From contig JANXZK010000013.1 in the NCBI GenBank assembly GCA_025355565.1, positions 1 to 45,858 of the forward strand: 45,858 nucleotides of DNA, written 5' to 3'. The DNA is from a bacterium (GTDB taxonomy: Bacteria; Patescibacteriota; Minisyncoccia; Phycocordibacterales; PALSA-1337). Every line of letters starts with the position of its first letter. Position 1 is the first letter of the stretch. Under the pieces are notes generated by a model. The model did no database searches, was not told the DNA's origin, and saw only the letters and a program-made list of their open reading frames with translations. The position numbers and the translations under genes are program-made. Below, piece after piece: positions 39,693 to 45,858 of the stretch.

Positions 39693-41756
39693 ATGAAGAT
39701 CTCCTACAACTGGTTACAGACATATTTTGCAAAACCGCTTCCAAGTCCAGAAAAGCTGGAGGAACTTTTCATATTCCGTGCATGCGAAGTTGAGAGCATT
39801 GATGAGTCAATAGGAAAGAGTGGAAAAGTCACAGATACTATTCTAGATCTGAAGGTTCTCCCAGATCGGGCGCATTATGCACTGTCTCACAGAGGCATCG
39901 CCGATGAAGTCTTTTCACTGACACAGATCCCTCGTGTTGCCAAGAAACCAACAAAGATCATGGAAACGACGAAGACGAAACCATCCATCGAGATCCAGGC
40001 AGCTGGATTTTGCAGGCGTTATGTTGGCAGGTATGTAGCATTGAACACGATCGGAAAGTCACCGGCGAATATCGAGGCCGCCTTGAATGCTATCGGTCAG
40101 AGGACTATCGATGCCATCGTCGATGCGACCAATTATGTGATGTTCGACATAGGTCAGCCATTGCACGCTTTCGATGCTGACAAGGTAGAGGGTAATATCG
40201 TCGTTCGTGCGGCGAAGAAAGGTGAGAAGATCGCGCTCCTCGATTCGGCTGCCCAGGCAGGTGCGAGAGAGGTTGAACTTACCGAACTCGATCATGTGAT
40301 CGCCGATGATGACGGCCCTCTAGCTATCGCCGGTGTAAAGGGTGGCAAACGCGCGGCTATCACCGCACAAACAAAGCGACTCATCTTGGAGTCAGCCAAT
40401 TTCGAGCCGACAGCGGTGCGTAGGACTTCGACGAAGTATGATCTGCGCAGTGAATCATCGAAGAGATATGAAAATGAGATCACGCCAGAGCTCGCGATCG
40501 AGGGGATGAATGAATTGTCAGCACTTATCCTACAAGCGATCCCGGATGCTAGGTTCGGACCGATCGTGGATATGTACCCGACCAAGGCTGTCCAAACAGT
40601 GATCGAGATCGACCCAAGATATATCAGCGAGAGGTTGGGTATAGAAGTACCATTGGAGACGTCGCGGAAGATCTTGGAGGATCTAGGGATCGGGATTACC
40701 GACGGTCCGATGATCGATAGCCGAACGCCAAAAACCAACGAGTCCCCATGGAAACTAACGATTCCATTTGATCGTCTCGATCTGACTATATCTGATGACA
40801 TCGTAGAAGAAGTCGGGAGGATCTACGGATACGAACACGTTATCGGAGTATTGCCACCAAAGCCGGAGGGCAAGATTCGTGTTCTGCCGATATACTATCT
40901 CTGCGAGAAGATAAAAAATATCCTTGTGGCACAGGGATATTCGGAGGTCAGCCTATATTCATTGGTCGCAAAGGGTGAGATCGAAGCGGCAAAACCTCTC
41001 GCCAAAGACAAAGCCTTCGCGCGTATGGATCTAAGCGACGGCATGCTTTCTTGCGTTCTAAGGAATGTTTTGAATGCAGATCTCATAGGTCTAGAAGCTG
41101 TCAAAGTTTTCGAAATCGGTCATGTCTTTAGCAATGCTGGCGAATCTATCCATCTCGCGATCGGTGCGGTGCAGGTCAAGAAAGTGAAGGGGTTGAATGG
41201 AAAGAAACTTATCACCAACACCGTGAATGCACTCGGAAAGGAACTTGGGATAAATGATTTGGCGATCGGTGAACAAATGGGCGGGAAAAATAGCGTAGAG
41301 AACGTTATGACTGTTGAGATTACTGAAAAAGGTGTAGTATCCGTATGCGAGATTGGTCTCAATGAATTGCTGGAGTCTTACACGTTACCTGCCAATGCTT
41401 CGTATGATGATCTTGGCTTTGGGCCAGCTTCGACCAATATATACGAGAAAATATCGCCGTACCCATTCATCGTGCGCGATATCGCAGTCTTCGTGCCAGA
41501 GTCGGTCGCGGCAGATCGGGTTTGGTCAGTGATCGAAGGTGGTATGAGAAGTGCGGGCTCTACGGACGAATTCAGTGCTATAAAATTATTAGCACGTCAT
41601 TCATTATTTGATACATTCAAGAAGGATGGAAAAGTCTCCTACGCTTTCCGCATGGTTTTCCAATCTATGGAAAGGACTTTGACTGATGACGAAGCGGCCA
41701 AGATAATGGAGTCGATCAATTCGGTCTTGAAAGGGAAGGGTTGGGAGGTGAGGTAA
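39693..41756 (+). CDS. pheT: Phenylalanyl-tRNA synthetase beta chain, short form
   Basis: 687 residues versus about 800 in E. coli. MKISYNWLQTYF begins the chain as usual, but the EMAP/OB tRNA-binding domain normally at residues 40-150 is missing. The B3/B4 editing domain follows (VDATNYVMFDIGQPLHAFDADKV, then ILESANFEPTAVRRTSTKYDLRSESSKRYENEITP), then B5 and the catalytic-like core (DLTISDDIVEEVGRIYGYEHV), and the C-terminal anticodon-binding fold (YPFIVRDIAVFVPESV...GKVSYAFRMVFQSMERTLTDDEA). The partner pheS is at 24747, about 14 kb away. Confidence 0.95.
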   Translation: MKISYNWLQTYFAKPLPSPEKLEELFIFRACEVESIDESIGKSGKVTDTILDLKVLPDRAHYALSHRGIADEVFSLTQIPRVAKKPTKIMETTKTKPSIEIQAAGFCRRYVGRYVALNTIGKSPANIEAALNAIGQRTIDAIVDATNYVMFDIGQPLHAFDADKVEGNIVVRAAKKGEKIALLDSAAQAGAREVELTELDHVIADDDGPLAIAGVKGGKRAAITAQTKRLILESANFEPTAVRRTSTKYDLRSESSKRYENEITPELAIEGMNELSALILQAIPDARFGPIVDMYPTKAVQTVIEIDPRYISERLGIEVPLETSRKILEDLGIGITDGPMIDSRTPKTNESPWKLTIPFDRLDLTISDDIVEEVGRIYGYEHVIGVLPPKPEGKIRVLPIYYLCEKIKNILVAQGYSEVSLYSLVAKGEIEAAKPLAKDKAFARMDLSDGMLSCVLRNVLNADLIGLEAVKVFEIGHVFSNAGESIHLAIGAVQVKKVKGLNGKKLITNTVNALGKELGINDLAIGEQMGGKNSVENVMTVEITEKGVVSVCEIGLNELLESYTLPANASYDDLGFGPASTNIYEKISPYPFIVRDIAVFVPESVAADRVWSVIEGGMRSAGSTDEFSAIKLLARHSLFDTFKKDGKVSYAFRMVFQSMERTLTDDEAAKIMESINSVLKGKGWEVR

Positions 41757-41783
41757 AAAATATATCTATGTAACCCCTCCCTG

Positions 41784-41825
41784 CCTGTCCCCTCACTCCC
41801 TCGCAATTTGCGAAGCGATATCTCG
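41784..41825 (-). repeat. 42-bp dispersed intergenic repeat, copy 2
   Basis: Reverse complement of 8409-8450 with a single mismatch. It lies between pheT and gyrB. Confidence 0.85.
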
Positions 41826-41840
41826 TGACATATCTATACC

Positions 41841-41869
41841 TTCCATTCCATACCCCAAAATGGTATACT
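41841..41869 (+). promoter_or_regulatory. Possible distal gyrB promoter
   Basis: Extended -10 TGG-TATACT at 41861-41869 with a weak -35 TTCCAT at 41841-41846 (17-bp spacer). Used for gyrB it would give a leader of about 150 nt, in which I recognise no structure. Confidence 0.4.
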
Positions 41870-42028
41870 TATAGCATAAGTTTGATGATATTTGAGGTCA
41901 AAAAAAGTCAATGTCTTAGCCATATTATCGCAAATTTATGTTCTATAGAAGATTAGCGGTTAGTGTTTGAATGTTTGTCATTTTTTTATAAGATAAATCG
42001 ATCAGGATAATCAAGGATATCGACATTT

Positions 42029-44200
42029 ATGTCAGAAACAACCAAAACATTGAAAGATAAGAAGACCACCAAAAAGGCCGCTGGTGAAGGTAGTTATGAT
42101 GCGTCATCGATCACAGTACTCGAAGGATTGGACCCAGTAAGGAAGCGTCCAGGCATGTATATCGGTACGACTGGACCAGACGGTCTGCATCATCTTATCA
42201 CAGAGATATTCGATAACTGTCGCGATGAGGCGATGGGAGGTTTTGCCAATGATATCGAGATCGTCCTATTACCTCACAATAGAGTACGTGTCACAGACAA
42301 TGGTCGCGGCATACCGATCGATATACATAAACAGACAAAGGTTTCTGCTCTGGAGACGATCATGACAGTCCTACATGCCGGAGGCAAATTTGGCGGTGAA
42401 AATACAGGTTACAAAGTTTCCGGTGGGTTGCATGGGGTGGGAGCATCAGTGGTAAATGCTCTATCTGTTTATATGAAAGTCGTCGTCCACAAAGAAGGTG
42501 GTGTATATATGCAGGAATATTCCCGAGGCAAGAGAAAGGCGGCAGTGAAGAAGATCGGCTCTACCGAGCAACATGGGACGATCGTCACATTCGAGCCAGA
42601 TGTGGAGATATTCAAGGAAGGCATTCATTTTGAATGGAATCGCATCGTCCAGCATATGCGTCAGCAGGCATATCTAGTAAAAGGATTGCGTATCTCAGTC
42701 ATCGATGCGAGTAGAGAAGTTGACGGCTTCGGTTCTGATGACGAATTATTCTATCTGCGTGAAAGCGGAGTGGAAGCTCCGTCGTACACGTTCTTTTTTG
42801 AAGGTGGTCTGGTATCGCTCATCAGATTTACCAATCAGCTATTGAAGCCGTCGCATAAAAATATTTTCTATGTCGATAAACAGGTCGAAGGTGTAGAGTC
42901 AGTCGAAGTAGCACTCCAATACGCTGATGATGTCTCGGCCAGAGTTATGCCGTTTGCTAACAATATATACACGGCAGAAGGAGGCACACATATCACCGGA
43001 TTCAAGACTGCGCTTACGAGGACATTGAATACCTATGCCAAGAACAATAACTTGTCAAAGAATGGTGAAGACACATTTACCGGTGATGATGCGTTGGAGG
43101 GCTTAACCGCTGTAGTGTCTGTGAAATTGCGCGAGATCCAATTCGAGGGCCAAACCAAGGCCAAACTCGGTAGCATGGAAGCACAAGGCGCAGTTGCCGG
43201 TGTATTCGGTGATGCATTCACCGCGTTCTTGGAGGAAAATCCTGAGGATGCGCGAGCGATCATCAATAAAGTTATCTTGGCGATGAAGGCCAGAAAGGCC
43301 GCAAAGGCTGCCAAGGATAGTGTGCTACGCAAAGGAGCTCTCGAAGGGATGACATTGCCTGGCAAGCTCGCTGATTGTCAGTCAGACAGTCCTGCCGAGT
43401 CTGAGATATTCATAGTCGAGGGAGATTCTGCTGGTGGTACAGCCAAGCAGGGCCGTGATCGACGTATCCAGGCGATATTGCCTTTGCGTGGAAAGATCTT
43501 GAACATCGAACGTGCTCGACTCGATCGTATGCTCGCTTCAGAGATGATCAAGAACATCGTGTTGGCCCTTGGTACCGCGATCGGCGACACATTCGACATA
43601 TCTAAACTCCGATATCACAAGATCATCCTCGCTTCGGATGCAGACGTAGACGGAGCGCACATCCGTACGCTCATATTGACCTTGCTTTACAGATATTTCC
43701 GACCGCTCATCGATGGAGGCCATGTCTATATCGCTCAGCCACCGCTCTACAAAGTCAAGCGTGGCAAAGAGATCATGTATTTCTATGATGATGCTGCCAA
43801 AGAAAAGGCCCTCGGTAAGGACTTTGATGAGTCGCAGATGACAGAGATCGATAGTGAGACGGCTGCTGCAGAGAGTGCAGCTCTCGAGGATGATAAGGAT
43901 AGGTTGTTGGATGCGGCAGGTGCAGACAAGGATGATGTGGCGACAGCAGGAGAGATCGAAGCTAGCAAGCCTCTGAAACAGCAGAAGATCTCCATCCAGC
44001 GCTACAAGGGTCTAGGAGAGATGAACTCAGATGAATTGTGGGAGACGACCATGGACCCTGCTAGACGTATCTTGAAGCAGGTAACTATAGAAGACGTCCA
44101 GGAGGCTGATAAAGTGTTTGACATGTTGATGGGTGACGATGTGCCAGCGAGAAAATCATTCATTCAGTCAAATGCAAAGTTGGCGACGCTCGATATATAG
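42029..44200 (+). CDS. gyrB: DNA gyrase subunit B
   Basis: 723 residues. GHKL ATPase: TVLEGLDPVRKRPGMYIG, DNCRDEAMGG, VRVTDNGRGIPIDIH, and SGGLHGVGASVVNALS. TOPRIM: IVEGDSAGGTAKQGRDRRIQAILPLRGKILN near residue 462 and ASDADVDGAHIRTL near 534. The C-terminal YKGLGEMNSDELWETTMDPARR is the gyrase tail. Between them an acidic, alanine-rich insertion of about 70 residues (roughly 590-655) has replaced the usual short linker, which accounts for the extra length over a ~640-residue GyrB. ParE is less likely given the tail. gyrA is not in the window. Confidence 0.93.
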   Translation: MSETTKTLKDKKTTKKAAGEGSYDASSITVLEGLDPVRKRPGMYIGTTGPDGLHHLITEIFDNCRDEAMGGFANDIEIVLLPHNRVRVTDNGRGIPIDIHKQTKVSALETIMTVLHAGGKFGGENTGYKVSGGLHGVGASVVNALSVYMKVVVHKEGGVYMQEYSRGKRKAAVKKIGSTEQHGTIVTFEPDVEIFKEGIHFEWNRIVQHMRQQAYLVKGLRISVIDASREVDGFGSDDELFYLRESGVEAPSYTFFFEGGLVSLIRFTNQLLKPSHKNIFYVDKQVEGVESVEVALQYADDVSARVMPFANNIYTAEGGTHITGFKTALTRTLNTYAKNNNLSKNGEDTFTGDDALEGLTAVVSVKLREIQFEGQTKAKLGSMEAQGAVAGVFGDAFTAFLEENPEDARAIINKVILAMKARKAAKAAKDSVLRKGALEGMTLPGKLADCQSDSPAESEIFIVEGDSAGGTAKQGRDRRIQAILPLRGKILNIERARLDRMLASEMIKNIVLALGTAIGDTFDISKLRYHKIILASDADVDGAHIRTLILTLLYRYFRPLIDGGHVYIAQPPLYKVKRGKEIMYFYDDAAKEKALGKDFDESQMTEIDSETAAAESAALEDDKDRLLDAAGADKDDVATAGEIEASKPLKQQKISIQRYKGLGEMNSDELWETTMDPARRILKQVTIEDVQEADKVFDMLMGDDVPARKSFIQSNAKLATLDI

Positions 44201-44211
44201 AGTATGAAGTA

Positions 44212-44685
44212 TTAGGCGGTTTTTACCTTGAGTTTCGACTGCCTTTTCTTGTCTAACTTTGGGAGCTTCAAGATGAGTAGTCCATGTTTCTCGATCGCTT
44301 CGGACTCGTCTACGTCGATCTCTTCTGGCAGGGAAATGGAGCGGGAAAATGAACCCCAGTAAAGCTCCCTCGCGAAATAGTCGTCATCGCGGGCGATCTT
44401 TTCTTCCTCGCGTCTGCCACGGATGGTAACCATGTCTCTCGTTATAGAAATATCCAAGTCTTCCGGTCTGACTCCCGCGATCATGGACTTTATGATGATC
44501 ATTTCAGGTGTCTGATAAACGTCGACGGTGAGTTCGCCCTCTTGTTCTGTTTCCTGGTCGATCCACGCGGCAACATCAGTGGCACCACTGCCTTTCTTTG
44601 TCGGCTTTGACTCGACTTCCTCAGCTTCGTCCATACGGACGCTACCTGTGAGTCTTTCGAAAAATGATCTTTTTTCTTTTGCCAT
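44212..44685 (-). CDS. Hsp20/alpha-crystallin small heat-shock protein
   Basis: 157 residues. The alpha-crystallin domain runs from about residue 50 (GELTVDVYQTPEMIIIKSMIAGVRPEDLDISI) to LILKLPKL near the end, with the conserved ARELYWGSFSRSISLPEEID block. The first 45 residues are charged and disordered. It holds unfolding proteins for refolding by other chaperones. The tail-to-tail gap to gyrB is 11 nt. No CIRCE or sigma-32-like element is recognised upstream. Confidence 0.92.
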   Translation of the reverse strand: MAKEKRSFFERLTGSVRMDEAEEVESKPTKKGSGATDVAAWIDQETEQEGELTVDVYQTPEMIIIKSMIAGVRPEDLDISITRDMVTIRGRREEEKIARDDDYFARELYWGSFSRSISLPEEIDVDESEAIEKHGLLILKLPKLDKKRQSKLKVKTA

Positions 44686-44777
44686 GATTTTGTTTTTTAC
44701 AACTTAAGTTACCTGATTATTTTATACGATTTTCAAATTTAATGGAAGTGGACAAGTAGTGACCCCCTACCTGATCA

Positions 44778-45467
44778 TCAAACAGTCCGCGGTCTCACGG
44801 CCTTCACCTCTTCGAATAGAATGATCAAGATGATCACCGCTCCCCAGATCCAGGCAAAGATCTTCAATATGTCATTTGGATCGGTACTAACAACGGAGAT
44901 GTTGAATACGGCGTGTATGGTGATAGCCGCCACTAACCCCGAGATGATGCCTACGAATTTTGCTCCGATACTCCTATAGTAAGTGACACCCAATGCGAAG
45001 CCGACTGCGGCGGAGCTCACTATGTGTACGAGTGTGGCACCTATGAAGCGCATATTGCCAGTCACGATGCTCTCTGCGATCGCTCCTATCGATACTGGTT
45101 CCAATAGAAATAGAGCATTTTCGAGTGCCGCGAAGCCGAGCGCGACGACGATACAATATATCATCGGCTTCAATGGCTCGTCGTTGTATTTGGATTGGAG
45201 GACGATGATGGTGACAGCCATGAATTTTAGCAGTTCTTCTGTGGCGGCCCAAAGGGTATATTTCAGATTGCTATCTCCGACGCTCTCTGATATCCATTTT
45301 TCCAGGAGTATGGCGAATAATACAGCTATAATGCCTCCAATGAATGAAGCGGCTAGGAGCCATTTTGGTTCGCCGTGCTCGCTGTCTTCTCGGAGCCAGA
45401 ACCATAGCCAGATGAGGGAGGGGAGGAGTCCGGCGATCAATGCGTATATAAATGAGCTCAAGGTCAT
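44778..45467 (-). CDS. PrsW-like intramembrane metalloprotease
   Basis: 229 residues with about seven hydrophobic segments. The family motifs lie in the membrane: ATEELLKF (EExxK, near residue 75), LGFAALENALFL (FxxxEN), LVHIVSSAAVGFALG (HxxxS) and ITIHAVFN. PrsW cleaves the anti-sigma factor RsiW in Bacillus; no RsiW-like substrate is in view, so the target is unknown. It has a perfect leaderless TATAAT promoter. The upstream region is shared with the divergent secreted-protein gene. Confidence 0.85.
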   Translation of the reverse strand: MTLSSFIYALIAGLLPSLIWLWFWLREDSEHGEPKWLLAASFIGGIIAVLFAILLEKWISESVGDSNLKYTLWAATEELLKFMAVTIIVLQSKYNDEPLKPMIYCIVVALGFAALENALFLLEPVSIGAIAESIVTGNMRFIGATLVHIVSSAAVGFALGVTYYRSIGAKFVGIISGLVAAITIHAVFNISVVSTDPNDILKIFAWIWGAVIILIILFEEVKAVRPRTV

Positions 45468-45473
45468 CGGTTT

Positions 45474-45482
45474 ATTATATCA
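45474..45482 (-). promoter_or_regulatory. Extended -10 of a leaderless promoter (PrsW-like gene)
   Basis: On the minus strand TGA-TATAAT, hexamer at 45479-45474, ends 6 nt before ATG 45467. It is the clearest case of the leaderless pattern on that strand. Confidence 0.7.
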
Positions 45483-45496
45483 TATTGATTTCACTA

Positions 45497-45525
45497 TTGA
45501 CAAAGAGTCAATGATTTGGTAGAAA
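45497..45525 (+). promoter_or_regulatory. Promoter of the terminal secreted-protein gene
   Basis: Perfect -35 TTGACA at 45497-45502, 17-bp spacer, -10 TAGAAA at 45520-45525. Initiation near 45532 leaves a leader of about 100 nt ending in a strong GAGGAGGG ribosome site, in contrast to the leaderless neighbours. Confidence 0.55.
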
Positions 45526-45632
45526 GGGGACAGAAAGCATACCCAAACGATTGAACAGCTAACTTGCATAAACATGGATAGAAGGCTCTGTCTGGGCTTT
45601 CGGCTGATAGATTGAGGAGGGTAAAAACTTAT

Positions 45633-45858
45633 ATGAAGAACAATAAATGGTCAATTGTCGGGGCCATGCTTTGCGTGGCCGTAATCAACATCAGTAGTCA
45701 AGCGCAAATAGCGCCGCCAACAGCGGGTTACGACGTAACTGGGGCGATCGCGGACATGAATCCCAAGGTTCACAAGGCTTGGGTTCCGCCGTTTCAGAGT
45801 CATATCGTCACGACGGACGCTTGCCCGGTATTGGTCTACATCCAGCCGGTGCTGGGGC
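45633..45858 (+). CDS. Secreted protein, N-terminal part (runs off the window)
   Basis: 75 codons are visible. The ATG lies 12 nt after GAGGAGGG. The start MKNNKWSIVGAMLCVAVINI, ending SSQAQ, is a signal peptide with a probable cut after residue 24. The mature part begins IAPPTAGYDVTGAIADMNP and contains one Cys so far; it is proline-rich and without a recognised domain. The remainder lies outside the window. Confidence 0.7.
   Translation, partial: MKNNKWSIVGAMLCVAVINISSQAQIAPPTAGYDVTGAIADMNPKVHKAWVPPFQSHIVTTDACPVLVYIQPVLG

Noticed and set aside
44983-45522. 179-residue open frame opposite the PrsW-like gene
   Set aside because: It is the antisense shadow of a gene with clear membrane segments and family motifs, and it covers both promoters of that region.

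Overview
The window looks like a chromosome segment of a Patescibacteria (Candidate Phyla Radiation) bacterium, most likely of the Parcubacteria/Paceibacteria lineage. The reasons are trimmed tRNA synthetases (AlaRS without C-Ala, PheS without its N-terminal arm, PheT without the EMAP-like domain), typical CPR proteins of the DUF8128-like, FtsA/PilM-like and baseplate-J-like types, and small envelope genes. TAA, TAG and TGA all end recognisable genes, so the standard bacterial code applies.

Layout. 1-10.4 kb: membrane protein, mltG, an HTH/ATPase/STAS-like regulator, mnmA, an ATP-cone/Mrr-like protein, a family-4-type uracil-DNA glycosylase without its Fe-S cysteines, an M3 peptidase and alaS. 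10.4-12.3 kb: a frameshifted IS200/IS605 transposase with palindromes and two unknown Shine-Dalgarno-led genes. 12.3-15.0 kb: an FtsA/PilM-like protein and a baseplate-J-like protein. 15.0-19.2 kb: infA-rpmJ-rpsM-rpsK-rpsD-rpoA-rplQ-rplM-rpsI. 19.4-25.5 kb: a PBP2-type transpeptidase, a large surface protein and pheS.

25.5-39.4 kb is an accessory island that separates pheS from pheT. It is visibly more AT-rich and bordered by broken genes: a truncated alpha/beta hydrolase and a headless radical SAM gene on the left, a serine-recombinase C-terminus on the right. It holds a GHMP kinase; an operon of a PaaK-like adenylating enzyme, an SDR fused to an unknown domain, and a PLP decarboxylase; an operon of an unknown protein, a stand-alone phosphohistidine swivel domain and a nitrilase; a histidine phosphatase with an orphan TrpF; an LMW-PTP-like phosphatase; a stand-alone PEP-synthase ATP-grasp domain; and a NUDIX hydrolase. 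At its right end a SPASM-domain fragment is followed by a strongly Shine-Dalgarno-led 49-residue peptide with four C-terminal cysteines and its own terminator, then an HExxH metalloprotein. This resembles a RiPP (ribosomally made, modified peptide) locus whose radical SAM maturase has been split by about 11 kb of DNA.

39.4-45.9 kb returns to core genes: DUF1653, pheT, gyrB, hsp20, a PrsW-like protease and the start of a secreted protein that runs off the window.

Regulation. Many genes have a -10 hexamer ending about 6-9 nt before the start codon and no Shine-Dalgarno site, which implies leaderless mRNAs. A smaller set, mostly accessory, has strong AGGAGG-type sites. No tRNA, rRNA or CRISPR array was seen.
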